From: Mesorhizobium shangrilense
GTDB taxonomy: Bacteria > Pseudomonadota > Alphaproteobacteria > Rhizobiales > Rhizobiaceae
Assembly (NCBI RefSeq): GCF_040537815.1
Contig: NZ_JBEWSZ010000001.1
Span: 620,001-684,000, forward strand
Length of the DNA stretch: 64,000 bases
Reading direction: 5' to 3'
A program made the position numbers and the translations under genes. Below, piece after piece: positions 16,252 through 26,192 of the stretch (position 1 is its first letter; every line of letters starts with the position of its first letter). The notes beneath the pieces are model-generated. The model worked only from the letters and a program-made list of their open reading frames with translations, was not told the origin of the DNA and did not search any database.

Positions 16252-17423
16252 TTCCCTGATCTCTCCAGCTCAGCAAGGATTTCTTCGGTGTGTTCGCCAA
16301 GGCGCGGCGAGGGCCGTTCATAAACAAGCGGCGAGCCCGACATGACCATCGGCGCGCGCACCGAGGGCAGCATATTGCCGTGGCCGTCGTCGAGATCGAG
16401 CCGCATGCCACGCGCGATGGTCTGCGGGTCGGCGAACATCTGGCCAATGTTGTTGATGGGGCTCGCCGGCACGCTTGCGGCTTCCAGTTTTGCCAGCAGC
16501 GGATCGCGATCGAGGGGCTTCAGCGCTTCGATGATGAGTTCGCGCAGCTTCACCCGGTTGGCGACGCGAGCGGGGTTGGTGGCGAAGTCGGGATTTTTCG
16601 GCAAATCGTCCAGCCCGACGGCCGCGCAGAACTTTGCGAACTGGCCGTCATTGCCGACGGCCAGGATGATGTGGCCATCCCTGACCGGCAGCACCTCGTA
16701 AGGCGCGATGTTCATATGCGCATTGCCCATCTGCACTGGCGGCTTGCCGGAGACCAGATAGTTGAGGTTCTGGTTGCCGAGCGCGGAAATCTGGGTGTCG
16801 AACAGCGCCATGTCGATCTGCTGCCCCTGGCCTGTCTGCTCGGCATGGCGCAATGCGGCCTGGATGGCGATGACCGAATAGAGGCCTGTGAAGATGTCGG
16901 AGATGGCGACGCCGGCCTTCTGCGGCTCGCGGCCGGCCTCGCCGGTGATCGACATCATGCCGGCCATGCCCTGGATGATGAAATCATAGCCGGCGCGTGG
17001 GGCGTAGGGCCCGTCCTGGCCGAAGCCGGTGATCGAGCAATAGATAAGCTTCGGATTGATCTTACGCAGGCTGTCATAATCCAGCCCATACTTCTTCAGG
17101 CCGCCCAGCTTGAAGTTCTCGATCAGCACGTCGGCGGTTTCGACCAGCCGGCGCACGGTTTCCGCACCTTCAGGCGTCGAGAAATCGATTGCGATCGAGC
17201 GCTTGCCGCGATTGCAGGAATGGTAATAGGCGGCCGACAGGTTCTCGCCGTCATGGCTCATGACGAAGGGTGGACCCCATTTGCGGGTGTCGTCGCCGCC
17301 GTCGGGGCTTTCGACCTTGATGACGTCAGCGCCGAGATCGGCCAGCAGTTGACCTGCCCATGGCCCGGCAAGGATGCGGGCGAGTTCGACGACGCGGACG
17401 CCTTTCAGCGGGGGTTCACTCAT
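16248..17423 (-). CDS. CaiB/BaiF-family (class III) CoA transferase
   Basis: A 391-residue class III CoA transferase. Conserved parts are GVRVVELARILAGPWAGQLLADLGADVIKVE, the RGKRSIAIDFSTPEG stretch and AGVAISDIFTGLYSV, whose Asp (about 176) aligns with the catalytic Asp of formyl-CoA transferase. These enzymes move CoA between short acyl or dicarboxylate substrates. The 4-bp overlap with the downstream TPP enzyme indicates translational coupling, so the pair probably activates and then decarboxylates or ligates one acyl-CoA. The substrate is unknown. Confidence 0.88.
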   Translation of the reverse strand: MSEPPLKGVRVVELARILAGPWAGQLLADLGADVIKVESPDGGDDTRKWGPPFVMSHDGENLSAAYYHSCNRGKRSIAIDFSTPEGAETVRRLVETADVLIENFKLGGLKKYGLDYDSLRKINPKLIYCSITGFGQDGPYAPRAGYDFIIQGMAGMMSITGEAGREPQKAGVAISDIFTGLYSVIAIQAALRHAEQTGQGQQIDMALFDTQISALGNQNLNYLVSGKPPVQMGNAHMNIAPYEVLPVRDGHIILAVGNDGQFAKFCAAVGLDDLPKNPDFATNPARVANRVKLRELIIEALKPLDRDPLLAKLEAASVPASPINNIGQMFADPQTIARGMRLDLDDGHGNMLPSVRAPMVMSGSPLVYERPSPRLGEHTEEILAELERSGK

Positions 17424-17529
17424 GGATCACCGTGGTTGGCCGAAAGCTCAGGCTCTATCAAGACCGGCCGTGGCTGTCACGGCCCTTGCGGTGGGCCAAG
17501 ACATTGGCCGGTGGAGGAAGGCGCCATGG

Positions 17530-18465
17530 TCACGGCTGCTTCAGCACGCTGTCGGCCCAGACAGCGAAGTCTGCCATGATGACGTCCCTGTTCACCTCGT
17601 TCAGGCTTTCGTGGCGGGTCTGCCCGTAAACCTTTGAAACGAGATTCGAAAAGCCCATTGCGCGCATACGCTCGGCGAGGTTGCTGATCGCCTTGCCGCC
17701 ATCGGTGGCGGGGTCCTTTTCTCCGCCGACCAGGAAGACGGGTAGCGTCTTGCCGACGCCGGCAAAATTGGCGTTGTCGGCGCCCCGGAAGATGAGGCCG
17801 AAAACATCGCGCCACATCGACACCGAGGCATCCCAGCCGCACAGCGGATCGGCGATGTATTTGTCGACCTCGGCTGTGTCGCGCGACAGCCAGTCGAATG
17901 GGGTGCGGTGGTCCGGCACGGCCTTGCCCCAGGCCTGGAAGGTGAGTTTCGGCAGCATGCGGGACGGCACGTCGGAGCCCAGCCGGAATGTTTCCCAGGC
18001 AAGCAGGGCCTGCGCCGCGCGGCCGAGAAGCCCGGCGGAAAAATTGGCGTTCCATATGGCGGCGGCTTGAACCCGCGCCGAATGGTCGAGCATGAAATTC
18101 AGCGCGATGAGGCCACCCATGGAATGGCCGAAGAGAATGACCGGAAGCCCCGGGTGCTCGCCGGCGATCAGGTCATGCACGGCGGCAACATCGGCGATGA
18201 CCTTGGCGCCGCCATCCACGTTGCCGAACCTGCCCAATGGGGCGTCGGGCGCCTTGGTGGCGCCGTGGCCGCGATGGTCGTGGGCATAGACATGGTAGCC
18301 TCGCCCAGCCAGGAAATCGGCGAAACGGGCATAGCGGGCGGCATGTTCGGCCAGGCCGTGATTGATCTGGACGACCGCGCGGGCAGGGCCGTCAGCCCGT
18401 TTCACATAAAGATTGAGATCGGCGCCGGTTGGCGAGCGGAGCGTGCGCTGCTGGCTGAATGACAT
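17530..18465 (-). CDS. Alpha/beta hydrolase, lysophospholipase/monoglyceride lipase-like
   Basis: A 311-residue serine hydrolase. The nucleophile elbow is GHSMGG (Ser115), with INHGLAEHAARYARFADFLAGRGYHVYAHDHRGHG before it and the acid and histidine in VGGEKDPATDGG and YGQTRHESLNE, the usual order for PldB/monoglyceride lipase proteins of the S33 group. No signal peptide, so it is cytosolic. The ATG at 18465 has GGAG upstream; the longer frame to 18561 adds unrelated sequence. It stands alone, divergent from the RNase T2 gene. Confidence 0.87.
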   Translation of the reverse strand: MSFSQQRTLRSPTGADLNLYVKRADGPARAVVQINHGLAEHAARYARFADFLAGRGYHVYAHDHRGHGATKAPDAPLGRFGNVDGGAKVIADVAAVHDLIAGEHPGLPVILFGHSMGGLIALNFMLDHSARVQAAAIWNANFSAGLLGRAAQALLAWETFRLGSDVPSRMLPKLTFQAWGKAVPDHRTPFDWLSRDTAEVDKYIADPLCGWDASVSMWRDVFGLIFRGADNANFAGVGKTLPVFLVGGEKDPATDGGKAISNLAERMRAMGFSNLVSKVYGQTRHESLNEVNRDVIMADFAVWADSVLKQP

Positions 18466-18677
18466 CGCCGCTTCATCTCCAACATGCGGGGTTGCCCGCG
18501 CGTCCGAAAAGGACGCACCGCGCGTAGGCTTTTGTTTGCGCCGACAGTGGTTTTGCGTCAATCGCGCATATCAGCTTTTCTGCGTGGATGTTCTTGCTTC
18601 GGCGCACGGCGTATCGCAATTCTGACACGGAGACGGCGGCAGTGTGTCGCCGCGATTGTTGAGCCAGGGGTGGTGAA

Positions 18678-19676
18678 ATGCGGACGGGTCTTGTCTGGGG
18701 ATTGGGAATTCTGGCCGCGTCGCTGGCTGGTGCCGCGCGGGCCGATGTGAAGATGAGCGGCTCTTTCGTGGCCGACGCCTCGTGCCCGGCAACGCAGGCC
18801 ATCAAGAGCGGCAAGAACCCCGGCAATCTGTCGACCGACGCCGGGAAGAGTTACGAGCTTCTGGCGGGCAACAAGGACACGCCGACGCATTACCTGATCC
18901 TCGTGCCGGGCGCCGACCCGGAGCGTCGCTGGGTGAAGGTGAGCTGCGGCCATGTTTCCGGCGGCAGCGCGTCGACCATGCCCGTTGGCCAGGCCAAGCA
19001 GGCGGCTTCGGGCAAGCCGGAATACATTTTCGCGCTGAGCTGGCAGCCGGCGTTTTGCGAAACCAAGCCGAACAAGACCGAGTGCAGGGCGCAGAACGCC
19101 GGTGATTTCGACGCGACGCATTTCACCTTGCACGGGCTGTGGCCGCAGCCGAACGGGAACTTCTATTGCCAGGTGTCGTCAAGCGACAAGGCCAATGACA
19201 ATCCGGGCCGCTGGAAGGATTTGCCGCCGGTCAAGCTGGATGACAAGACGCGGGCGGAGCTCGATCAGGTGATGCCGGGCACCGCTTCCGATCTGGAGCG
19301 GCATGAATGGATCAAGCACGGCACCTGCTATGGCAAGAGCCAGCAGGAGTATTTTTCGGATGCGCTCAACCTGATGCGCGCGGTGAACACGTCGCCGGTG
19401 CGCGACCTGTTTGCAAAAAACATCGGCCAGAAGCTGACGGCGGACCAGATCCGTGGCGCCTTCGACAGCGCCTTTGGCGCCGGCGCGGGCGACCGGGTCC
19501 GGGTGTCTTGCGTCATAGATCCTTCGAACGGCAGGCGACTGATCGGTGAGCTGACGCTCGGCCTGGCTGGTCCGATCGGTCCGGACAGTTCGCTCAAGGA
19601 TCTCCTGATGGCGTCGGTGCCGACCAACAAGGCCGGTTGTCCCACGGGCACAGTCGATCCCATCGGATTCCAATAG
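18678..19676 (+). CDS. Secreted ribonuclease T2 family protein
   Basis: A 332-residue exported protein with a signal peptide ending near AARA. Both RNase T2 active-site segments are intact: CAS I FTLHGLWP (His152) and CAS II HEWIKHGTC (about 213-221). The N-terminal 100 residues (ADASCPATQAIKSGKNPG...) are an addition before the catalytic domain, and cysteines suggest several disulfides. RNase T2 enzymes cut RNA non-specifically in the periplasm or outside the cell and feed nucleotide scavenging. It may complement the pyrimidine catabolic genes of the same window, though it is not linked to them in an operon. Confidence 0.9.
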   Translation: MRTGLVWGLGILAASLAGAARADVKMSGSFVADASCPATQAIKSGKNPGNLSTDAGKSYELLAGNKDTPTHYLILVPGADPERRWVKVSCGHVSGGSASTMPVGQAKQAASGKPEYIFALSWQPAFCETKPNKTECRAQNAGDFDATHFTLHGLWPQPNGNFYCQVSSSDKANDNPGRWKDLPPVKLDDKTRAELDQVMPGTASDLERHEWIKHGTCYGKSQQEYFSDALNLMRAVNTSPVRDLFAKNIGQKLTADQIRGAFDSAFGAGAGDRVRVSCVIDPSNGRRLIGELTLGLAGPIGPDSSLKDLLMASVPTNKAGCPTGTVDPIGFQ

Positions 19677-19745
19677 CGCAATCGCAGCGCGGAGCGCTTC
19701 GCTCGTCGATGGATATCAGGTTCAAGCGAGCGGAAGGAACGGTCT

Positions 19746-21089
19746 CTACAGGCCTGTGCGGTTTCCCGGTGTGGTCCACGCAGCGCCATGGTTTTCGCTG
19801 CCGGCGGGTTCGCCGATGACGCGGTCGCGTCCGGTGAGCTTGGCCTTGTAGAGACGCTGGTCGGCCAGCGCGAAGAGATCGGCCAGGCGGCGGGTGCTGT
19901 CGCTGACGGTCGAGACGCCGGCACTGACGGTAAGGTTGAATTTGCTGGCGATCGCGGATGCCTTTACGGCATGGCGGATGCTTTCGCCAAACAGCCTGGC
20001 GACGGAATGCGGGCGCGAGCACAGGACGGCGAACTCCTCGCCGCCGATCCTGAATGCCTGATCGCCTTCGCCAATGGCTTCGGTCAGAACGGCGGCGATG
20101 GATTTCAGCACCTTGTCGCCCTCGGCATGGCCGAAGCGGTCATTGATCGACTTGAAGTGATCGACATCGATGATCAGCAGGCTGAGCGGCTTGGTTGTGC
20201 GCAGGCTGGCGGCGACCGCGGCCTCGCCATCGGTTTCAAAACTGCCGCGATGCAAAAGCCCGGTGAGGCCATCGCGGCCGACATGCTTGACCAGGGCCTC
20301 GTAGCGTTCGCGATAGGTCAGCGTGTCGAAAATGTCGGAAAGCCCGCGCGGCACCACGATCTGGCGCGCCTCGAACCATCTGAGATAGGCGACAAGCATC
20401 GCGCTGAAGATCAAGGCGGCGATCATCTTGGCAAACCAGCCGCCGAAGAAGACCGCATACGGCGCGTCGGCGAAGATATGAAGTGCCGCGAAAAATCCCG
20501 CCTGGTCGAAGGTCAGAACGCAGGCGACCGAGACCAGGATGCGCGCGAAAGGCGACTTGCGCAGATATTTGCCGAGCTTTTCGTAAAGCAGGATGATGAG
20601 GATGGCGTCGATGAATAGCAGCGTTGTGCCCCACACCATCAGCCAGCCCATCTCGTCGATGAAGCCGATGTCGGGCAGCCTGCCATCGGGAAGCGTGGCG
20701 ATGGCGTGCAGGCGAAGCAGCAGCACGAGCCCGATCATCAGCCCGTTGCCGAGCAGCAGGCCATAGATCGGCTGGCGGACAGTGGCGGCATCTTCCTTGA
20801 TGTAGAGCAGCAGGAGCATCACCAGCTTGCCGGAAAATAGCACGGCGGACCCCGGCGAAACCAGGCCGAACGGCAAGGCGACATAGAACACGCTGGCGAG
20901 ATAGGTTTCCAGAAAATGCATGACGCCGAGCGCGCAGACGAACACGCCGAGGCCGATGCGACTCCTGAATCGGAAAAGGGTGACCATGACCCCGAAGTAG
21001 AGAACCGCTTCGGCAAGGAGCAGGATACTGTTCAGCAATGCCGTCGATCCGATCTCTGTCCTGGAATCGCGGCTTACTGGCGATTCCAC
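19746..21089 (-). CDS. Membrane-bound diguanylate cyclase
   Basis: A GGDEF protein of about 447 residues. The N-terminal half has six to seven membrane segments (NSILLLAEAVLYFGVMVTLF, IGLGVFVCALGVMHFLETYL, GLLLGNGLMIGLVLLLRL, and more). The C-terminal half is a complete GGDEF domain (GRDGLTGLLHRGSFE, LLIIDVDHFKSINDRFGHAEGDKVL, FRIGGEEFAVL). The active-site motif is GGEEF, which normally supports c-di-GMP synthesis. The RxxD inhibitory site is absent, because the equivalent positions read GEGD. The start is uncertain: GTG at 21089 is chosen because upstream residues do not look like coding sequence. Confidence 0.85.
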   Translation of the reverse strand: MESPVSRDSRTEIGSTALLNSILLLAEAVLYFGVMVTLFRFRSRIGLGVFVCALGVMHFLETYLASVFYVALPFGLVSPGSAVLFSGKLVMLLLLYIKEDAATVRQPIYGLLLGNGLMIGLVLLLRLHAIATLPDGRLPDIGFIDEMGWLMVWGTTLLFIDAILIILLYEKLGKYLRKSPFARILVSVACVLTFDQAGFFAALHIFADAPYAVFFGGWFAKMIAALIFSAMLVAYLRWFEARQIVVPRGLSDIFDTLTYRERYEALVKHVGRDGLTGLLHRGSFETDGEAAVAASLRTTKPLSLLIIDVDHFKSINDRFGHAEGDKVLKSIAAVLTEAIGEGDQAFRIGGEEFAVLCSRPHSVARLFGESIRHAVKASAIASKFNLTVSAGVSTVSDSTRRLADLFALADQRLYKAKLTGRDRVIGEPAGSENHGAAWTTPGNRTGL

Positions 21090-21280
21090 CCCTGTACTGT
21101 TTTGACGTGGAAGGGTTAACCGGACCTTTCCCGCGCGCTTGCGGCCAGCGAAAACTTCAATGGTCCGGCGGATGTCGGCGGTGCGCGACCGGCTTGATGT
21201 GCCAAAAGCGATTGCCGTTCGGCACGGCATCGCCTACATAGCGCGCAACTTCCATTCATTCGGATCAGGGAAAAGCGCGC

Positions 21281-22930
21281 GTGGCACGCCAGTTCATCTA
21301 TCACATGGCCGGCCTGAACAAGGCCTATGGCACCAAGAAGGTGCTCGAGAACATCCATCTCTCCTTCTACCCCGACGCCAAGATCGGCATCCTCGGCCCC
21401 AACGGCTCGGGCAAGTCGACGATCCTCAAGATCATGGCCGGGCTCGACAAGGAATGGAACGGCGAGGCGTGGCTGGCCGAAGGCGCCACCGTCGGCTACC
21501 TGGCGCAGGAGCCGGCGCTCGATCCGGCAAAGACGGTGTTCGAGAACATCATGGAAGGCGTCGCCGCCAAGACCGCCGTCATCGAGCGCTACAACGAATT
21601 GATGATGAACTATTCCGACGAGACGGCCGACGAGTCGGCCAAGCTCCAGGACGAGATGGATCGGCTGAACCTGTGGGATCTCGAACAGCAGGTCGAGATG
21701 GCGATGGAAGCACTCGGCTGCCCGCCCAAGGATTCGGAAGTCACTAAGCTTTCGGGCGGCGAACGCCGCCGCGTCGCGCTCTGCCAGCTCCTGCTGCGCC
21801 AGCCCGACCTCCTGCTGCTCGACGAACCGACCAACCATCTCGACGCCGAGACCACGGCGTGGCTGGAAAAGCATCTGCGCGCCTATCCGGGCGCCGTGAT
21901 GATCATCACCCACGATCGCTACTTCCTCGACAATGTCACTGGCTGGATCCTCGAGCTCGATCGCGGCCGCGGCATTCCCTATGAGGGCAACTACACCAAG
22001 TACCTCGAAGCCAAGGCCAAGCGCCTGAAGCAGGAAGGCCGCGAGGACGATGCCCGCCAGCGCGCCATCGGCCGCGAACGCGAGTGGATCCAGTCGAGCC
22101 CGAAGGCCCGGCAGACCAAGTCCAAGGCCCGTATCCAGGCCTTCCAGGACCTGCTGGATGCCGCCGACAAGCGGCGCCCGAGCGATACGCAGATCGTCAT
22201 TCCACATGGCGAGCGGCTCGGCAACGTGGTCATCGAGGCGGAAGGCCTGTCGAAGGGCTTTGGCGACACGCTGCTGATCGACGGACTGGAATTCAAGCTG
22301 CCGCCCGGCGGTATCGTTGGCGTCATCGGTCCGAACGGCGCCGGCAAGACGACGCTGTTCCGCATGATCACCGGTCAGGAAAAGCCGGATGCCGGCTCCG
22401 TGCGCGTCGGCGAGACGGTGAAGCTCGGCTATGTCGACCAGAGCCGCGACGCGCTCGATCCGTCAAAGACGGTGTGGGAAGAAATCTCGGGCGGCGCCGA
22501 AGTGGTCAAGCTCGGCAAGTTCGAAGCCAACACCCGTGCCTATTGCGCATCGTTCAACTTCCGTGGCGGCGACCAGCAGCAAAAGGTCGGCAATCTGTCC
22601 GGCGGCCAGCGCAACCGCGTCCATCTGGCAAAGATGCTGAAGACCGGCGGCAATGTGCTGCTGCTCGACGAACCGACCAACGATCTCGATACGGAAACGC
22701 TGGCGGCACTCGAAGACGCGCTGGAAAATTTCGGCGGCTGCGCGGTCATCATCTCCCACGATCGTATGTTCCTCGATCGTCTGGCGACGCACATCCTCGC
22801 TTTCGAGGGCGACAGCCATGTCGAATGGTTCGAGGGCAATTTCGAGGACTACGAGCAGGACAAGATCCGCCGGCTCGGGCCTGATGCCGTCAACCCACAC
22901 CGCATGACCTACAAGAGGCTGACGCGGTAA
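21281..22930 (+). CDS. ettA: ABC-F protein EttA, energy-dependent translational throttle
   Basis: A 549-residue soluble protein with two ABC ATPase domains and no membrane segment. Domain 1 has [22 protein letters not shown] and [12 protein letters not shown]; domain 2 has [22 protein letters not shown] and [14 protein letters not shown]. Between them is the linker rich in charged residues ([30 protein letters not shown]) that contacts the ribosome, plus the arm in domain 1. EttA gates entry of ribosomes into the elongation cycle according to ATP/ADP level. It starts with GTG and is divergent from the diguanylate cyclase. Confidence 0.93.
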   Translation: MARQFIYHMAGLNKAYGTKKVLENIHLSFYPDAKIGILGPNGSGKSTILKIMAGLDKEWNGEAWLAEGATVGYLAQEPALDPAKTVFENIMEGVAAKTAVIERYNELMMNYSDETADESAKLQDEMDRLNLWDLEQQVEMAMEALGCPPKDSEVTKLSGGERRRVALCQLLLRQPDLLLLDEPTNHLDAETTAWLEKHLRAYPGAVMIITHDRYFLDNVTGWILELDRGRGIPYEGNYTKYLEAKAKRLKQEGREDDARQRAIGREREWIQSSPKARQTKSKARIQAFQDLLDAADKRRPSDTQIVIPHGERLGNVVIEAEGLSKGFGDTLLIDGLEFKLPPGGIVGVIGPNGAGKTTLFRMITGQEKPDAGSVRVGETVKLGYVDQSRDALDPSKTVWEEISGGAEVVKLGKFEANTRAYCASFNFRGGDQQQKVGNLSGGQRNRVHLAKMLKTGGNVLLLDEPTNDLDTETLAALEDALENFGGCAVIISHDRMFLDRLATHILAFEGDSHVEWFEGNFEDYEQDKIRRLGPDAVNPHRMTYKRLTR

Positions 22931-22998
22931 GGGGTTCACTCTCATGCGGTAAGTGTATTGGGGCGGCGAATTTCTCAACGGATATGAGGAGAGCTCAA

Positions 22999-23769
22999 AT
23001 GGCTGACTGGTCCGCCGCCCAATATCTGAAATTCGAGGACGAGCGCACGCGCCCCGCGCGCGATCTCGTCGCGCAGGTACCGGTGGATTTTCCGCGCCGG
23101 GTCGTCGACATCGGCTGTGGTCCCGGCAATTCGACGGAGTTGCTGGTCGAGCGCTGGCCGGATGCCGGGGTGAGCGGCTTCGACACATCGCCCGATATGA
23201 TCGAGAAGGCAAGGGCGCGCCTGCCTGGTGTCACCTTTGATCTGGCGGACGCCTCCACATGGCAGCCGGCCGAGCCGGTCAACGTCATCTTCGCCAATGC
23301 GGTGTTCCAGTGGCTGCCCGAGCATCCGGCGGTGTTCCAGCGGCTGATGGGTTTTTTGGCTCCTGGCGGTGCGCTGGCCATCCAGATGCCCGACAATCTC
23401 GGTGAAGCCTCGCATCAGCTGATGCGGGACACGGCGAAGGAAATGCCGTTTGCCGAAAAGATGAAAGGTGCCGCGCGCGGGCCGCTGCCGCCGGTGTCTT
23501 TCTACTATGACCTTCTGTCGCCATTCTCCGACCGGCTCGATATCTGGCACACCGCCTACAATCACCCGCTGGCCGACGCTCAGGCCATCGTCGAATGGGT
23601 GAAGTCGACCGGGCTGAAGCCTTTCCTCGATCCGCTGGACGCCGACGAGCGCAAGGTGTTCCTCGACAGCTACACGGCCAAGATCGCCAAGGCTTATGCG
23701 AAGACCGCTGATGGCAAGGTGCTGTTGCGCTTTCCCCGCATCTTCATCGTCGCCAAGCGGGCCGGCTAG
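22999..23769 (+). CDS. tam: Trans-aconitate 2-methyltransferase
   Basis: A 256-residue class I SAM methyltransferase. [28 protein letters not shown], the SAM-binding loop [30 protein letters not shown] and [16 protein letters not shown] are diagnostic of Tam, which methylates trans-aconitate, a spontaneous by-product of the citrate cycle that inhibits aconitase. GAGGAGAG at 22986-22993 is its ribosome site and fixes the ATG at 22999. It follows ettA on the same strand after a short gap. Confidence 0.92.
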   Translation: MADWSAAQYLKFEDERTRPARDLVAQVPVDFPRRVVDIGCGPGNSTELLVERWPDAGVSGFDTSPDMIEKARARLPGVTFDLADASTWQPAEPVNVIFANAVFQWLPEHPAVFQRLMGFLAPGGALAIQMPDNLGEASHQLMRDTAKEMPFAEKMKGAARGPLPPVSFYYDLLSPFSDRLDIWHTAYNHPLADAQAIVEWVKSTGLKPFLDPLDADERKVFLDSYTAKIAKAYAKTADGKVLLRFPRIFIVAKRAG

Positions 23770-23885
23770 GATCGGTTAGCCACGCCATACAACCGGAGAC
23801 CGCATGCGCTTGACCCGGTTTGCCTGTCGTGCGCATTTCGTCGCCGCAAGATCCCGATCGATAGGCCGTGTGGCAGGGGTGGACT

Positions 23886-24221
23886 ATGACATTGAAAAGG
23901 GTGGCTTTCGGCGGCAGCGTGTGCGCGGCGGCACTTCTGGCCTTCTCGATGTCGGCCGAAGCCAGGCGGGCGCGCTGCTTCACCACCGATGACGGCTATT
24001 TTCCTTGCAATTACAGGGCCGTGGACGACGCAGGCAGTTTCCGCATTTCGGCACCGGGCTATCCGTCTTATGTTCTCGAGATCGACGCGCCGGGCTTTGC
24101 CTATGGCTATGTCAATCTCGGCCGCCGCAATGTGCCGCTGCCCGGCCAATTCGTACGCAGCCGCGACGATGGCGCGTGCTGGAACAACCCGCAGACCAAT
24201 ACCAAGTTGTGTGCCTGGTGA
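23886..24221 (+). CDS. Small exported cysteine-containing protein, function unknown
   Basis: A 111-residue protein with a signal peptide (MTLKRVAFGGSVCAAALLAFSMSAEA). The mature region (RCFTTDDGYFPCNY, DDGACWNNPQTNTKLCAW) has four cysteines placed as two pairs, suggesting a compact disulfide-stabilised periplasmic domain. It resembles small secreted rhizobial proteins of unassigned function. No operon partner is evident. Confidence 0.7.
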   Translation: MTLKRVAFGGSVCAAALLAFSMSAEARRARCFTTDDGYFPCNYRAVDDAGSFRISAPGYPSYVLEIDAPGFAYGYVNLGRRNVPLPGQFVRSRDDGACWNNPQTNTKLCAW

Positions 24222-24340
24222 TATCGGGTCAATGCTTCTGCTTAAACCGGCGTAAACCGCCACAATGAGAAAAGCCTGAGCCCCCGAGTCTTTTCGGCGC
24301 TCACATGAAGCCGCAATGCTTGCGGATGGACGGACTGGAC

Positions 24341-25462
24341 ATGCATCGCGTCATCATCAGCGGCATCGGCGTTGAAATCCCCGAATCCAAGATCACCAAT
24401 GAAGAACTGGTCGCCAGCTTCAACAGCTGGGTCGATACCGAGAATGCGCGCCGCGCGACCACCGGCGAGACATTGCTGCAGAAATCGGACAGCGCCTTCA
24501 TCGTGCATGCCTCGGGCGTCCAGACGCGCCATGTGATCGAGCGGGAGGGGATTCTCGATGCGACCCGCATGGCGCCGCGCATTCCAGCACGACCGGACGA
24601 CGTCCTGTCGCTGCAAGCCGAGTTCGGTGTTGCTTCAGCCAGGAAAGCCCTTGACCATGCCGGCCTGCAGCCGTCGGACATCGATCTGCTGATCTGCTCG
24701 TCTTCGCATCAGCAGCGGCCGTATCCGGCCATCGCCATTGAAATGCAGGAAGCATTGGGCACCAAGGGGGCCGGCTTCGACATGGGGCTTGGCTGCTCGT
24801 CCGCGGCGGCGGCATTGCACATGGCGGTCAATCTGGTGCGCTCGGGCGCGCACAAGCGCGTTCTGGTGACGACGCCGGAGATCATCACCGGGCACCTGAA
24901 TTTCCGTGACCGGCAGACGCATTTCATCTTCGGCGACGCATCGGTGTCGATGATCGTCGAGGGCCTCACCCAGGGCGAAAGGCGGCCCGGTCGATTCGAG
25001 GTGCTGGACACCCGTCTCTGGACGCAGATGTCGAACAACATCCGCACCAATCTCGGCTATCACACGCGCACCGCCCAGGATGATCCCTACATGATCAACC
25101 TTGAAGGCAATCTGATCAAGCAGGTCGGCAACAAGGTGTTCAAGGAAGTCACCGTTGCCGGGCACAAATTCATCGTCGAATTCCTGGCCGAGCATGGGCT
25201 GACGCCGGAAGCGATCCGGCGTTTCTGGCTGCACCAGGCCAATGCCCGCATGAACGCCATGATCCTGAAACTGTCGTTCGGCCACGAGGTCGACCATGAC
25301 CGCGCGCCGATGGTGCTGGAGCGGCTTGGCAACACCGCTGGCGCCGGCGCCATCATCGCGCTGTCGGAGAACCATGCCGACATGAAGCCCGGCGATTTCG
25401 GCCTGCTCTGCGCCTTCGGCGCGGGCTATTCGATTGGCGGCGCTTTGTTGAGAATGCTCTGA
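24341..25462 (+). CDS. Beta-ketoacyl-ACP synthase III (FabH-like)
   Basis: A 373-residue thiolase-fold enzyme. The nucleophilic cysteine is in GLGCSSAAAAL (Cys152), the histidine in FWLHQANARMN and the asparagine in RLGNTAGAGAI, a complete Cys-His-Asn triad. It is longer than house-keeping FabH (about 320 residues) and has insertions (VDTENARRATTGETLLQKSD), so it is likelier to make a specialised acyl chain than to start bulk fatty-acid synthesis. No acyl carrier protein or other fatty-acid gene is adjacent. In-frame ATGs at 24305 and 24326 are alternatives; 24341 matches the family's usual N-terminus. Confidence 0.83.
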   Translation: MHRVIISGIGVEIPESKITNEELVASFNSWVDTENARRATTGETLLQKSDSAFIVHASGVQTRHVIEREGILDATRMAPRIPARPDDVLSLQAEFGVASARKALDHAGLQPSDIDLLICSSSHQQRPYPAIAIEMQEALGTKGAGFDMGLGCSSAAAALHMAVNLVRSGAHKRVLVTTPEIITGHLNFRDRQTHFIFGDASVSMIVEGLTQGERRPGRFEVLDTRLWTQMSNNIRTNLGYHTRTAQDDPYMINLEGNLIKQVGNKVFKEVTVAGHKFIVEFLAEHGLTPEAIRRFWLHQANARMNAMILKLSFGHEVDHDRAPMVLERLGNTAGAGAIIALSENHADMKPGDFGLLCAFGAGYSIGGALLRML

Positions 25463-25480
25463 ACCTGAACGCCTGCATGT

Positions 25481-26047
25481 TCACGCTGGCGCGAACGGCA
25501 CCAGCATGGGGATGCGGCCGGCATAGTCGTCATAGGCCGTGCCGAGTTCGCTGCGCAGGAAACGCTCTTCAAGCCTGGCTTTCATGACGACGCCGATGGT
25601 GAGAAGGATGGCGCCGGCGATGCCCCATACCGTGCCCTTGGCAGCCATGGTGGCAAGGATCGCCAACAGCAGCCCGGTATAGATCGGGTGGCGAACGAGA
25701 CCATAGGGACCGGTGTCGACGACGTGGTGCTCGGCCTTGGCCGTCACGGTGCCCGACCAGAGTCGGCCGAGATGCAGGCGTGCCCACCAGGAGAACACGA
25801 GGCCGGCTGCGATCAGCGCCACGCAGATCCATGCCTCGATCCTGTCGGGCATCCACAGCCGCAGGCGTCCGGCATAGCCATGCGCCGGGATGAAAAACAG
25901 GATCGCGCCGAGCAGCAGCACCGCCCGGTAGGGCATTTCGGCCTGGAAGCCGGCGCGTCGTTTGACCGGGTCGGCCCAGAGCGCCGCCACGGTCCATGAA
26001 ACGGCCCAGATCAGCCAGAGCAACGTGATTGCCGTAACCGGACGCAT
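25481..26047 (-). CDS. Isoprenylcysteine carboxyl methyltransferase-family membrane protein
   Basis: A 188-residue integral membrane protein with five predicted helices. The C-terminal signature LVRHPIYTGLLLAILAT followed by ARLEERFLRSELGTAYDDYAGRIP is that of the ICMT/PEMT methyltransferase family, where the RHP motif and the Glu contact SAM. Bacterial members methylate lipids or other membrane substrates; the substrate here is unknown. It is convergent with the FabH-like gene, 18 bp from it, which may hint at a lipid link. Confidence 0.82.
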   Translation of the reverse strand: MRPVTAITLLWLIWAVSWTVAALWADPVKRRAGFQAEMPYRAVLLLGAILFFIPAHGYAGRLRLWMPDRIEAWICVALIAAGLVFSWWARLHLGRLWSGTVTAKAEHHVVDTGPYGLVRHPIYTGLLLAILATMAAKGTVWGIAGAILLTIGVVMKARLEERFLRSELGTAYDDYAGRIPMLVPFAPA

Positions 26048-26192
26048 GGTGAGACTCCCGTAGCCTGTGCCCTGTCACCAAAGCCGCGCGGCGCGGCGGC
26101 AATGCGGCGCGGCGGCGAAACCGGCCCTCGTTCCAGGTAAGAAGATCGTGATCGGATCCCGGCGCGTTCGCGCGGCCCGGGCATTCGCCAGG

